Source: Pseudomonadota bacterium (GTDB lineage: Bacteria > Pseudomonadota > Alphaproteobacteria > Rhodospirillales > Magnetospirillaceae). From it: a stretch of DNA of 64,000 bases. The notes under the pieces were generated by a model, which had not been told where the DNA came from, searched no databases, and saw only the letters and a list, made by a program, of their open reading frames with translations. Shown piece after piece: positions 1 to 8,296 of the stretch. Location of the stretch: NCBI GenBank assembly GCA_021793155.1, contig JAJYTF010000018.1, positions 1 through 64,000 of the forward strand, in the 5' to 3' direction. The position numbers and the translations under genes were made by a program. Position 1 is the first letter of the stretch. Each line of letters opens with the position of its first letter.

Positions 1-376
1 CTGGACAACCCGCCACGCGCACAACCATTGACTGTGAAAGATCAGACGGCATAATTGGCATCAACACCGGGATCGGCCCCACTTAAGCGACCCGTCTTTC
101 CTGTCCAGCCGACGGGGTCCACCTCATTTCACGGTGCCAGTGGACATTCTTCCTCCAATGCTGGCGTCGCCCCGCACGGCTGTGGGGGGCATCAAATCAG
201 TGTTGGGGAAGCCGGGGATGTGGCCCTGGGAAGGGCAGTCGCAGGAGACGCCAAACAAATTCGACCTACCTAACATGGGGGCATTCCGGCTTTTCGCAAG
301 GTAAAAGCGAAAATAAGTTCCCGCGCGCGCGGTGCGAATCTGAAGAATGGTACCGTCACCATTCGCCAAATTCGCA
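1..376. other. No recognisable gene; unassigned stretch
   Basis: I see no convincing gene here. Short open frames exist on both strands but none matches a family I recognise. The stretch may be the edge of a decayed mobile element, since it abuts an inverted-repeat element starting near 377, but that is a guess. Confidence 0.4.
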
Positions 377-580
377 TCACAATTCAGTCGCTTGGTGGGC
401 CGCCTTATCCAGACGCTCGGGAACCAAACGTCCGGCACGGGTATGAAGAATGCGGGCTAGTGGTCCGCCCCAGACGCTTGGTCCCCAAGCGCCTGGATCA
501 GGCGGCCCACCAACCAATTGAATTGTGGTGAAAATTCGACGGCTGGTGGCGGTACCATCCGTCGGATTTTCACCACTAGC
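377..580. repeat. Palindromic dispersed repeat element, copy A
   Basis: Two structures can be seen. Bases 525-576 form an imperfect palindrome whose 24-base arms start GTGGTGAAAAT and end ATTTTCACCAC, with about three mismatches. Bases about 381-441 and 461-531 form a second, longer inverted repeat; both arms carry a TTGGTGGGCCGCC core followed by ATCCAG and a CGCT-GGG-ACCAA-CGTC block. A related copy lies at 49259-49385. The element looks like a non-coding MITE or REP-type sequence. Whether it is mobile is unknown. Confidence 0.65.
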
Positions 581-881
581 GCCGGCGGGGCGGAAACCGT
601 CCGCCGATCGCCTGGAACGCCGCACGCGTTGCGGTTTCGGCGGGGGGCTCGGTGGCGGCCCGCCTGCGCTCGTGGGCGGCATGGGCGATCTCGCTCTCGA
701 CTTGGCGAATGCGCTCTCGCAACGATCCCGCCACCGTACCGTCCGGCGCGCGGGCGGCGAAGCGACCAAGATCCTCCTTCAGGCGGACCAGTTGCAGCTT
801 GAGAGCCGAGATGTCGGTTGACCTCCGTCCCCCGTGGGCAGGCTTGTCCTCTTGGTGATCCACACTGTTCTCCTCGAACAT
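576..881 (-). CDS. Small charged, coiled-coil-like protein of unknown function
   Basis: A 101-residue protein starting MFEENSVDHQ. It is rich in Lys, Arg and Glu; residues about 25-70 show heptad-like Leu/Ile/Val spacing (STDISALKLQLVRLKEDL, then RERIRQVESEI), which suggests a helical coiled coil. The frame extends 19 codons further upstream, but this ATG gives a protein that begins in the ordered part. The last codons abut the palindromic repeat at 525-576, so the C-terminus may have been altered by it. I do not recognise the family. Its coding status rests on composition and length only. Confidence 0.4.
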   Translation of the reverse strand: MFEENSVDHQEDKPAHGGRRSTDISALKLQLVRLKEDLGRFAARAPDGTVAGSLRERIRQVESEIAHAAHERRRAATEPPAETATRAAFQAIGGRFPPRRR

Positions 882-1189
882 GATCAACCATAGAAGGGTG
901 TTGTTCGTGATTTTGTAAGCGCGCTCTCCACAATGCATAGCGCGCTTGCCCCGGCATTGGTCGTGGTCTCATGTCACTGCCCAAGCAGCACCGAGACGGC
1001 ACATGCTTTCGCCGCCAAATGGGGGCAGGCGAGGCTTGTCAGCGGCCAGGATGGGCACGCCGTCTGCGACACCGGGTACTGAAAAGGTGCGACATGCCCG
1101 CCGCCTCGGGCCGGCAGATATCGCGAGAGTCCGCGGTGGGCCCCGTTCTTGCGAACGGGGCCCCGTTCCGGCGGGCTCGTCCCCCGAAA
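882..1189. other. Intergenic region, nothing assigned
   Basis: About 300 bases between the small coiled-coil gene and the end of the EF-G gene. Short frames overlap but none resembles a known protein, and I see no clear terminator for the EF-G gene. Bases near 1140-1165 contain GGCCCCGTTC and a matching GAACGGGGCC, an inverted repeat that could form a hairpin just beyond the EF-G stop codon. Confidence 0.35.
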
Positions 1190-3337
1190 TCAGGCGACCT
1201 TTACCGAGTTTTTGGCGACGATTTCGTCGGCTACCTGCCTCGGCACCGGTTCATAGCGCGAGAACTCCATCGTGTAGGAGGCCCGACCGGACGTCATGCC
1301 ACGAAGATGACCGATATAGCCGAACATCTCGGACAGCGGCACGATCGCTTCGACGGCGATGTTGTGGCCGCGTTCCGACTGTCCCTGCACCATGCCGCGA
1401 CGGCGGTTGATGTCGCCGATGATGTCACCCAGGTAATCCTCGGGCGAAACGACTTCGACCTTCATCATCGGTTCGAGCAGGATCGGCGCACAGCGCTTGA
1501 TGCCTTCGCGGAAACAGGCTTTGGCGGCGATTTCGAAGGTCAGGGCGTTCGAGTCGACGTCGTGATACTTGCCGTCGACCAGGGTCGCGCTGAAGTCGAC
1601 GGTCGGATAGCCGGCCAGCACGCCGTCTTCCTTCTGAAGCTCCAGTCCCTTGCCCACCGATGGCACATAATCCTTGGGCACCGATCCGCCGACCGTTTCG
1701 TCGATGAATTTGAAGCCTTCCCCCCGTTCCCGCGGCGCGAAGACGATCTTCACTTCGGCGAATTGGCCCGAGCCGCCCGTCTGCTTCTTGTGGGTATAGG
1801 TGTGCGTGAACGTCTGGGTGATGGTTTCCCGGTAGGCGACCTGCGGCTTGCCCATATTGCCTTCGACACCGAACTCGGTCCGCATGCGATCGAGAGTGAC
1901 TTCGAGATGCAATTCGCCCATGCCGCGCAGGATGGTCTGACCCGTTTCGCGATCGGTCTCCAGCCGCAGAGAAGGATCGGCCCGCACCATCTTGCCGAGC
2001 GCGATGCCGAACTTCTCCTGGTCGTTCTTGGTCTTCGCTTCGACCGAGACGCTGATCACCGGCTCGGGGAAGCGCATGCGCTCCAGGATGACCGGTGCCG
2101 AGGCGTCGCACAGGGTGTCGCCGGTTTCGGTTTCGGACAATGAGACGAGGGCGACGATGTCGCCGGCCCGGGCCTCCTCGATCGGGTGGGCTTCCTTGGC
2201 GAACATTTCGACCATTCGGCCAATCTTCTCGCGCTTCCCGCGCGTCGTGTTCATCACCGAGGCGCCCTTGGTCAGCACGCCGGAGTAGACGCGGATGAAG
2301 GTCAGGGCGCCATAGGCGTCGTTGATGACCTTGAAGGCCAGGGCGGCAAATGGCTCGTTGTCCGAGCAGGCTCGCTCGCCGTTGGGTTCGCCATCGGCGT
2401 CGACGGTCTTGATGGCTTCGACGTCGGTGGGGGCCGGCAGCAGATCGACGACGGCGTCCAGAACCTGCTGCACGCCCTTGTTCTTATAGGATGAGCCACA
2501 GAGAACGGGCGTGAAGGCGCTGTTGATGGTGCCCTTGCGGATGCAGGCGCGCAACTGATCCGGAGTTGGATCCTCGCCGGTTTCCAGATAGGCCTCCATC
2601 AGCGCCTCGTCCTGCTCCAGCGCCGTGTCCACCAGTTCCTGGCGGAGAGTCGGGATGGCGGCCAGGCTGTCGAGATCTTCCTTCACCGTAATGTTGAGCT
2701 TTTCGGCGAGATCGTCGGTGATCGGCCAGGTTTCCCACTGCGCATCCTTGTCGTCGGAAAACCACACCATGGCCTTCATCTCGACCAGATCGACCATGCC
2801 GCGGAAATTATCTTCCGACCCCAGCGGAACCTGGTAAACCAGCGGGCGGGCACCCAGGCGGTTGCGGATCATGTCGACGCAACGGCGGAAATTCGCGCCG
2901 GACCGGTCCATCTTGTTGACGTAACAGATGCGCGGCACATTGTAATTGTCGGCCAAGCGCCAATTGGTTTCGGACTGCGGCTCGACGCCGGCGACGCCGT
3001 CGAACACGACCACGGCACCATCGAGGACGCGCAAGCTGCGGTTCACCTCGATGGTGAAGTCGACGTGGCCGGGGGTGTCGATGACGTTGATCTTCTTGTC
3101 ACGCCAAAATGCCGAGACGGCGGCGCTCTGGATGGTGATGCCGCGCTTCTGTTCCTGCTCGAGATAGTCGGTCGTGGTCGAAGATTTCAGATCCTTCGTG
3201 TCGTGAATATCGACGATCGTGTGCTTGCGGCCGGTATAGTAGAGAATGCGCTCGGTCGTCGTCGTTTTGCCGGCATCGACATGAGCGATGATCCCGATGT
3301 TTCGGATATCTGCAAGTGGCGTGGAACGGGGCATCAT
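1190..3337 (-). CDS. fusA: Translation elongation factor G (paralogue outside a str operon)
   Basis: A 715-residue translational GTPase that moves tRNA and mRNA through the ribosome, or acts in recycling. G-domain motifs are complete: AHVDAGKT at 18-25 (P-loop), RGITI at 65-69, DTPGH at 87-91 and NKMD further on. EF-G domains II-V follow, with the expected GMGELHLEV and [14 protein letters not shown] stretches. The length matches full EF-G. It is not beside rpsL, rpsG or tuf, so the main str-operon copy is probably elsewhere. The switch-I segment differs from textbook EF-G and the box reads RGITIQSAA rather than RGITITSAA, a form I associate with divergent EF-G subfamilies and mitochondrial EF-G1. 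The subfamily call is inference. The frame opens with two ATGs; either may be used. Confidence 0.93.
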   Translation of the reverse strand: MMPRSTPLADIRNIGIIAHVDAGKTTTTERILYYTGRKHTIVDIHDTKDLKSSTTTDYLEQEQKRGITIQSAAVSAFWRDKKINVIDTPGHVDFTIEVNRSLRVLDGAVVVFDGVAGVEPQSETNWRLADNYNVPRICYVNKMDRSGANFRRCVDMIRNRLGARPLVYQVPLGSEDNFRGMVDLVEMKAMVWFSDDKDAQWETWPITDDLAEKLNITVKEDLDSLAAIPTLRQELVDTALEQDEALMEAYLETGEDPTPDQLRACIRKGTINSAFTPVLCGSSYKNKGVQQVLDAVVDLLPAPTDVEAIKTVDADGEPNGERACSDNEPFAALAFKVINDAYGALTFIRVYSGVLTKGASVMNTTRGKREKIGRMVEMFAKEAHPIEEARAGDIVALVSLSETETGDTLCDASAPVILERMRFPEPVISVSVEAKTKNDQEKFGIALGKMVRADPSLRLETDRETGQTILRGMGELHLEVTLDRMRTEFGVEGNMGKPQVAYRETITQTFTHTYTHKKQTGGSGQFAEVKIVFAPRERGEGFKFIDETVGGSVPKDYVPSVGKGLELQKEDGVLAGYPTVDFSATLVDGKYHDVDSNALTFEIAAKACFREGIKRCAPILLEPMMKVEVVSPEDYLGDIIGDINRRRGMVQGQSERGHNIAVEAIVPLSEMFGYIGHLRGMTSGRASYTMEFSRYEPVPRQVADEIVAKNSVKVA

Positions 3338-3453
3338 TTATTCCGTTGCGGTAGGGTTGAACTCAAATCAGTTGGCGCAAAACGTGGGGAGGCCACCTCC
3401 GATCCACGGCCCAGATGGGGTGCCTAATCCGGTTGTGCGCATAACGCAAGTGG

Positions 3454-3639
3454 CTATTTGGTGACGGGGGGTATATGCGGGTCTCGCCGGTCGATGACGA
3501 AGTCAACCGCCGCAGGGGAACTGAGCCGAGCGCGACGGAGAGATATTTCGACCTCGATCATGTCATTGCGACGCGCCCCCGCGGGTAGTGGCGCAGGGTA
3601 AAGGCTGCACGCGTCATAGACGACCGTGAAGCGCGACAC
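3454..3639 (-). pseudogene. Remnant of a PIN-domain toxin
   Basis: The 61-residue frame begins MSRFTVVYDACSLYPAPL, which matches the start of PIN_3-type toxins, where the first conserved Asp sits in a VLDACVLYPAPL-like strand. After residue 18 the sequence loses the expected PIN helices and acidic residues and ends early, so the nuclease core is missing. It lies 44 bases downstream of an HTH fragment, the usual antitoxin-then-toxin order. I infer a deleted toxin-antitoxin pair. A short non-toxic protein could still be made. Confidence 0.55.
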
Positions 3640-3683
3640 GTCAATAGCCCAGCCCGAGTTCCTGCGCTTGCGTCCGCTGATTG

Positions 3684-3791
3684 ATCCTTGAATGCCTTCA
3701 GGTCGAGGAAGCGGATGCGCCGATGGGACCCTGTCTTGTGATAGGGCACTGCCCCGCTATCCAGCAACTTGACCAGATAGGGGCGGCTGAC
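3684..3791 (-). pseudogene. Remnant of an excisionase-type HTH antitoxin
   Basis: In the frame covering 3558-3929, only codons 47-82 are recognisable. They read VSRPYLVKLLDSGAVPYH followed by KTGSHRRIRFLDLKAFK, the winged helix-turn-helix of HTH_17/excisionase-like antitoxins that pair with PIN toxins. The part upstream, which should carry the first helix, is out of register and has no family match, so the gene appears truncated or frameshifted. The PIN remnant follows directly. Confidence 0.55.
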
Positions 3792-4041
3792 GTGGGGCCC
3801 ATTCCGTATGCCCTGCATCCGCGTCTCCCGGAGACATTGAGAAATCGACTGAGGCTCCGCTCCTTTGCGGTTCGATCGGTGTCGCTGCCCAAGTGAAAGC
3901 CCGGTCCGGACTCGATGAGAGGCGCCCAAGCTGTGCTATCGGTTCCCACGGCCAAACCCAAATACCTGCTACCCCCGGAGATCAGCATGATAGGATTGAG
4001 GCCGTCCTCCGGAGACGCTATATAAGTTGTGGAGGCGAGCC

Positions 4042-4551
4042 ATGGCGAAGCGCGACAGACAGCGAAGATATAGGGAGATCGGTGCGGCTGCCGACCTTGT
4101 GTCGGTTGAAACGCTCGTCCCATCTTGGGGGCGCGAGCAGATTCTCGCGCTCGCGGCAAGGCTGCGCCGGGTGCAGCGCGAGCGCAAAGCCAACGTCGAA
4201 AAAGTGGTCGCTCGCGTGCGCCAACTTTCAGAGGCACAGCCTCGCCGCTACTCGGTTCCAATCGACATCGATCGCGTCGTCGTCACCAGCGTCAATGTGC
4301 CATTCCCCAGGCCGATCGACGCTCAAGCGCTGGCCGGTTCCATTAAAGCGAACAAGATTCCTGAAGGATATGCAGGGCATTTCGAGCGGTTCTTCGGCGA
4401 GCTCGCGCTGCCGAACATCCTGCGGTTCAGCCACCGTCACGGAATCACTGCTGGCGATCTGGCTCTGTTTGTGCGGAAAAATGGTGCAAAGCTCGCGTTG
4501 CGCCGTCCGGATCTGGAGGAGCACCTCAATGCCCTCGTACCCAATTCCTGA
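4042..4551 (+). CDS. Unknown partner protein of the AbiEii-type gene (candidate antitoxin)
   Basis: A 169-residue protein starting MAKRDRQRRYREI; an in-frame start five codons earlier is possible. It has a basic N-terminus, a long helical stretch at about residues 30-65 rich in Arg, Lys and Ala, then a mixed region with VVVTSVNVPFPRPID and a C-terminus that looks like a small helical domain. I do not recognise the family. The stop lies 23 bases inside the next gene, an AbiEii-type nucleotidyltransferase, so the two are almost certainly co-translated. By analogy with AbiE systems it could be the antitoxin or a regulator, but it does not show the obvious winged-helix fold of AbiEi. Confidence 0.7.
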   Translation: MAKRDRQRRYREIGAAADLVSVETLVPSWGREQILALAARLRRVQRERKANVEKVVARVRQLSEAQPRRYSVPIDIDRVVVTSVNVPFPRPIDAQALAGSIKANKIPEGYAGHFERFFGELALPNILRFSHRHGITAGDLALFVRKNGAKLALRRPDLEEHLNALVPNS

Positions 4552-5446
4552 TGGTCCGCACAATGACCCTTGGAAGTCACTGCTGCCCTACGCCTGCGCA
4601 GTTGTCGACGAGGTCGTGGAAACCCACAATGTACCGTTCCCAATTCAGATCGGCGGCGGTTCAATGCTCCTGCGCCGTTACAAGCATCGCAAAAGCAAGG
4701 ATCTTGATCTCTTCGTCACCGATACCCGGCTGGTGCGGTGGAGTTCGCCACGTCATAACGAATCCGCAGCCGATTTGTTCGCCGATTACGGAGAGGAAGC
4801 GACCGCCGTCAAGCTTATCATGGGGGTGCAAGAGGTCGACATCGTGGCAGCTGCGCCAATCATTGATGACGCCGTCGAACACGCTGTTTTGAACAATCGT
4901 GAGATGCTGATCGAAAGGCCTCGCGAGATCCTGGCGAAGAAACTCATTTATCGGGGACTGAATTTTCAGCCTCGCGACGTCTTCGACCTTGCCTGCGTGG
5001 CGGAAGCGGAACCTGAAGAAGTTGCGCTTATCCAACCCTATCTATCACTAACGCATCTGGACGACTTACAGGCCAGGTTGGATGAAATCGAGCCGATCCT
5101 CGGGAAGGAGCTGGCCGATAAAGTCGAATCCTATCCAGAATTTGAACACATCATCGGTCAGTGCCTGGACATCACGCGAGGCATTGTGCGTGACTTGCGG
5201 GAAAATCTTACCCCGAAGGTCACTGTTCCTCCCTACCCGCAAGGCACGCACAAGCCGGTGTTTTCCAGGGACGGCAATACCGTCGTGATCAAGGAGTTCA
5301 ACCAAGAAAATGGCCGTTTCGACAAGATTGGAAATACGTTAGGGCCGGCAATCATCGGGCCAGAGGGGAAGACTTACTTCATCGGCGGCGTCCAACTGTC
5401 GGAAGATGACTGGAAACATCATCCTGAGGTGGGGAGGCATGACTGA
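4529..5446 (+). CDS. AbiEii-type nucleotidyltransferase (putative toxin)
   Basis: A 305-residue protein of the nucleotidyltransferase AbiEii/AbiGii family. The polymerase-beta-like active site is visible as GGGS at 42-45 followed by DLD at 58-60. Family members act as toxins that transfer nucleotides, for example onto tRNA, in abortive-infection or toxin-antitoxin systems. The first ~200 residues are the usual enzyme core. The last ~70 (from about VTVPPYPQGTHK) form an unusual beta-rich tail ending in PEVGRHD. A much longer open frame runs through from 3893, but the ATG at 4529 gives the right N-terminus. The gene overlaps its upstream partner by 23 bases, and its last codons overlap the start of a broken HTH gene. 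Confidence 0.78.
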   Translation: MPSYPIPDGPHNDPWKSLLPYACAVVDEVVETHNVPFPIQIGGGSMLLRRYKHRKSKDLDLFVTDTRLVRWSSPRHNESAADLFADYGEEATAVKLIMGVQEVDIVAAAPIIDDAVEHAVLNNREMLIERPREILAKKLIYRGLNFQPRDVFDLACVAEAEPEEVALIQPYLSLTHLDDLQARLDEIEPILGKELADKVESYPEFEHIIGQCLDITRGIVRDLRENLTPKVTVPPYPQGTHKPVFSRDGNTVVIKEFNQENGRFDKIGNTLGPAIIGPEGKTYFIGGVQLSEDDWKHHPEVGRHD

Positions 5447-5578
5447 CCTGATGACCGGCCAAGAGCCACAAGCGACCGAAATCAGCCTTCCGCCTGCTTT
5501 GCGCAAACCGCGCCTGCGCCGTTGGGAGGCAAGCCAGTATCTTCTGTTGGTTTAGGGGCTGACCATTGCCCCGTCCAG
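5439..5578 (+). pseudogene. Broken copy of the small HTH gene found intact at 13440-13757
   Basis: From the ATG at 5439 the first 38 codons (MTDLMTGQEPQATEISL onward) are nearly identical to the gene at 13440. A TAG at 5553 replaces the TAC of a conserved tyrosine. Similarity continues for a few more codons (GLTIAPSSLA) and then stops where an IS3-type end begins near 5587. So this copy was first cut by an insertion and now also carries a nonsense codon. The last bases of the AbiEii gene overlap its start. Confidence 0.85.
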
Positions 5579-5586
5579 CTTGGCCT

Positions 5587-5770
5587 GACCTGCCCCCGGA
5601 AATTTCCTCCAGTCTGAGTTGGAGTCCGCCCTTATGGAAGGACGGACGAATGAAGCGCAGCAGGTTCACGGAAGATCAGATCGTCGGCGTGCTGAAGGAG
5701 CATGAGGCGGGCATGAAGACCGCCGATCTGTGCCGCAAGTATAGCCGGTCCGAAGGCCGTCATGGACGAG
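5587..5770 (+). mobile_element. Truncated left end of an IS3-family (IS407-like) element
   Basis: The sequence TGACCTGCCCCCGGAAA at about 5587 resembles IS3/IS407-group terminal repeats. At 5650 an orfA start follows, reading MKRSRFTEDQIVGVLKE then HEAGMKTADLCRKY, the N-terminal HTH of IS3 orfA proteins. After the CRKYS motif the frame diverges and ends, so the rest of orfA, all of orfB and the right end are missing. The element is inactive. Its precise right edge cannot be seen; the bases up to about 5885 hold nothing else I can assign. Confidence 0.75.
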
Positions 5771-5885
5771 GATGTTAACCTTCTGGCCCATTTGCGGCGC
5801 CTGGTCGCACGGCTGTAGCGTCTAAGGCCGGGCGGGCAGGTTCTTGGGCTCCGTCAACCACAGCACCGCTCGATCGGAGATTCGG

Positions 5886-7133
5886 TCATAGTCCCAGCGC
5901 TCGCTTGAGATCATCGTGCTCGAAAGCGCTGGCCATGCGGGTGATCTCGGCCGAGCGGGCGCCGACCGTCTTGGCAGTGTCGCGCCATGTCGCAGTCACG
6001 GTCGCGACCTCTTTGATGATGGTCCGTGCCTGAGGAAGCGGAAGCCCAAAAAACTCTGAAGTTGCCTCCAACAGGTCGAGCGAACAGGTGCCTTCGTCGA
6101 GGTCGATGTTGGTCGTCAGCACACGCGCTTTGAGATCGGTCGGGACGGGATTGAGGTCGTAAGCCGGAGAGAGCGACCAACCGGCCTTTCCCAGCCACAG
6201 GAAGCCGTGGTTGCGAAGGTGATCGTCGACATTCGAGATCAGGACGTTGAAAACGACACGTCGATAAAGGGCGTGGGCGTCGGTCTTTGCGTGAGCGCCG
6301 TGCCTCACGAGTGCATCGACGATCTCAGGGTAGCTACCGCGCTCGCCGTCGTTAGCGCCCATCATCGCCATAGCCGAGAGAAAGGGAATTCGAACGGCGC
6401 CGACGCGATCGAAACGCCGCGACAGCAGCACCGCCTTGCCGGCGACCTCGATTAACTCGTGCTTCGGTGTGGTGATGCCCGCACGTCCGGCCAGCCGCAG
6501 CGCGATCTCCTCCCAGGTCTCCATGCTGTAGTCGTCGGTCTCCTTCGGAAATTTGGCGATGGAGAGATGCCCATGCTGATCGATGACCGATGCTTTGGGC
6601 CGCGCGCCGCCGAGCGACGATCCAGGCGCAAAGATGAGCTGGAGATCCTCCTCCGTTTCTTCGTCTCGGAGAATCCGTTCGGTGATCTGGAGCAGGCGGC
6701 CGAGTTCGATCAGCGCGGGAACGCCAGCACGGATCGGCGCCTGGAATGCCTCTTCGCCCACCCAGCGGAATCGGAGCGCGCCGAGACGCGTCTCGTCGGC
6801 GACGCCAAGCAGGTAATCGCTCTCCGCCAGAGTGCGAACGGCGCGGCCCTCGCGTTCAGCAAGGCGGCGTTCGGCGCGTTGCATCAGGCGTCGGCCCCAA
6901 GTGTCGGGCGCGGAGTCGCCGATTGAGCCGAAAATGGCTTGCCCGGGTGGCGGCGCGAAACCGCCGCGCGTCAGCGCGAGAGCCGGCTCGATCGAGAAGC
7001 GGTCAGGATCGGCGAGCCATTCGGGCGCATACTCGAAAACGACGGTTTCGTTGCCTCGGACGCGGTTGCTCCTGGCCAAACCGACGCGCCGTGTACGGCC
7101 ATCCAGATCGATATGGACCTCGAAGTCAGCCAT
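5886..7133 (-). CDS. hipA: HipA-family serine/threonine kinase toxin
   Basis: A 415-residue HipA kinase starting MADFEVHIDL. Motifs in order: the glycine-rich segment SSLGGARPKASV, the catalytic loop NVDDHLRNHGF with the proton-accepting Asp, and the metal-binding LSPAYDLNP. HipA proteins phosphorylate targets such as glutamyl-tRNA synthetase and induce growth arrest; HipB neutralises them. The start was set at 7133 because the upstream codons lie inside hipB and only from here does the HipA N-subdomain begin. It overlaps hipB by 8 bases, so the two are coupled. This HipA shows the long single-chain form (N-subdomain plus kinase core). Confidence 0.9.
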   Translation of the reverse strand: MADFEVHIDLDGRTRRVGLARSNRVRGNETVVFEYAPEWLADPDRFSIEPALALTRGGFAPPPGQAIFGSIGDSAPDTWGRRLMQRAERRLAEREGRAVRTLAESDYLLGVADETRLGALRFRWVGEEAFQAPIRAGVPALIELGRLLQITERILRDEETEEDLQLIFAPGSSLGGARPKASVIDQHGHLSIAKFPKETDDYSMETWEEIALRLAGRAGITTPKHELIEVAGKAVLLSRRFDRVGAVRIPFLSAMAMMGANDGERGSYPEIVDALVRHGAHAKTDAHALYRRVVFNVLISNVDDHLRNHGFLWLGKAGWSLSPAYDLNPVPTDLKARVLTTNIDLDEGTCSLDLLEATSEFFGLPLPQARTIIKEVATVTATWRDTAKTVGARSAEITRMASAFEHDDLKRALGL

Positions 7134-7461
7134 CGTCTGACGATCTGGCTGGTCGTTTGAGGTGGACGTGCTTGGGCAGCCCGGCGCTCGCCAGTGCCTG
7201 CCCGACGCTGTCGTTGCTGATGTCGGCAACCTGGCTCAGGCCCTCGAGCAGGCCGAGCGCCTGAAGGACGGCGGCGTAGATGCCGATGCTGACATTGGTG
7301 TCGCCGGCTTCGATCTTTTGGAGGGTCGAACGGGACGTGAAGGCGCGTTCGGCCACCACTGCCATCGGCAGCTGCCGGCGGCGCCGGGCGTCGTGGATGT
7401 CCGCACCGAGCTTGCGCAAGGCGCGGCGTACGGCAGCGGGAGGGTGGTGTGGTGTCGGCAT
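7126..7461 (-). CDS. hipB: HipB-like Xre antitoxin
   Basis: A 111-residue protein with a Xre-type helix-turn-helix at about residues 20-75 (the segment AFTSRSTLQKIEAGDTNVS contains the recognition helix). It is expected to bind HipA and repress the hipBA promoter. A candidate operator lies 17 bases upstream of its start. The C-terminal tail after residue 85 is specific to this copy. Order is antitoxin first, then toxin, unlike the second Hip pair at 29.7-31.2 kb. Confidence 0.88.
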   Translation of the reverse strand: MPTPHHPPAAVRRALRKLGADIHDARRRRQLPMAVVAERAFTSRSTLQKIEAGDTNVSIGIYAAVLQALGLLEGLSQVADISNDSVGQALASAGLPKHVHLKRPARSSDDG

Positions 7462-7477
7462 AATTTGACGTCTTCGC

Positions 7478-7502
7478 GCTACGTATCGGAAAAATATGTA
7501 GC
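7478..7502. promoter_or_regulatory. Candidate HipB operator
   Basis: An inverted repeat, GCTACGTAT then seven bases then ATATGTAGC, with one mismatch between the arms. It lies 17-41 bases upstream of the hipB start, in the position of its promoter. HipB proteins bind such dyads to autoregulate. The link is inferred from position and symmetry. Confidence 0.6.
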
Positions 7503-7582
7503 ACGAAGGTTACAACTTTTCTAGCCCAGGCGCGACGCGGCCATGGAGCCTTTCTCTCCGGGCGGTGCACCCAGAAGGCTGT

Positions 7583-7815
7583 TTAGCTTAAGGTCGATCG
7601 AGATGAGTGCTTGCGGCCACCATCAGCCTTGCGGGCATGGCGCCGCTTGTTCAACGCATGGCCGGCCTGCACGTCGGTCGGCAGCACATAGGCGGCGACG
7701 ATCTCCCGCGTTTTGTGGCCGGAAACGGAGCGGATTTCGTCGTCGGTGGCACCGGCCTCTCCCAATTCAGTCAGCCCCGAGCGGCGCAGATCCATGAACG
7801 TCAATCCGGCCGGAA
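7583..7815 (-). pseudogene. C-terminal fragment of a tyrosine recombinase
   Basis: The minus-strand frame contains LTFMDLRRSGLTELGEAG, SGHKT and AAYVLPTDVQAGHAL, which align with the box II region of phage-type integrases (HxLR, GH and the Tyr nucleophile). The first His of the HxLRR motif is Met here. No N-terminal or box I region is present upstream. It is a decayed relic of an integrase lying back to back with another integrase fragment at 8062-8208. Confidence 0.65.
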
Positions 7816-7844
7816 TGCCGCAAGGGTCGGAATCAATGTCGAAA

Positions 7845-8065
7845 GCGAGAAATCCGGCGCCGGCGAAGCAACGGCCGAGCCCGTGCCGACGCCCGGCAAA
7901 GCAGCCGCGGACCGGGAGCCCAAACGCCGAAAAGTGATTTTCGCGCCCGGGGCGTTCGCTGCGGTGATCAGGAACCACGAGGAGGAAAGCCGGTTCGCCA
8001 CTGCCGTGCTGAATTCCCTCGATCCGATCGAACGGCGGGCGGTGGTCGAGGAGGACAACGAATGA
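7845..8065 (+). pseudogene. C-terminal remnant of an unidentified gene
   Basis: The last ~70 codons of a plus-strand frame (from about EATAEPVPTPG to VVEEDNE) show coding-like composition with G or C at most third positions. No start region is visible because the upstream part runs antisense to the integrase fragment. I do not recognise the protein. Its stop overlaps the ATG of the integrase fragment at 8062. It may be the tail of a gene from the same mobile element. Confidence 0.35.
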
Positions 8066-8208
8066 CGCGGTCAATCATCTACAAGCAGACGGGCAACCTG
8101 CGCGCCGTACAGATTCTGCTCGGTCATACCAAAATCGAGAGTACTGTCCGTTATCTTGGCGTCGATATCGAGGACGCACTGCTCCTTGCCGAAAGCACGG
8201 AAATCTAA
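8062..8208 (+). pseudogene. C-terminal 48 residues of a phage-type integrase
   Basis: This short frame reads TGNLRAVQILLGHTKIES followed by TVRYLGVDIEDAL, the box II end of integrases with LGHTK and the Tyr in TVRYLG. Full integrases are 300-400 residues, so everything upstream has been lost. It marks an old integration or deletion in the toxin-antitoxin stretch. Confidence 0.75.
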
Positions 8209-8296
8209 TGGTTTGGCGAACTCCTCGGCTTCAGTGCCGAGGAGTTCTGCCGGTGATCGTGCCCGAGGTCAGCGGCAATTACGGCAAGCGTCCCGG

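Noticed and set aside
971-2143. Long open frame on the plus strand opposite the EF-G gene
   Set aside because: It is antisense to clear fusA coding sequence and has no family resemblance; a high-GC shadow frame.
3893-4528. Upstream extension of the AbiEii frame to 3893
   Set aside because: These codons overlap the partner gene in another frame and do not resemble AbiEii; the ATG at 4529 gives the family N-terminus.
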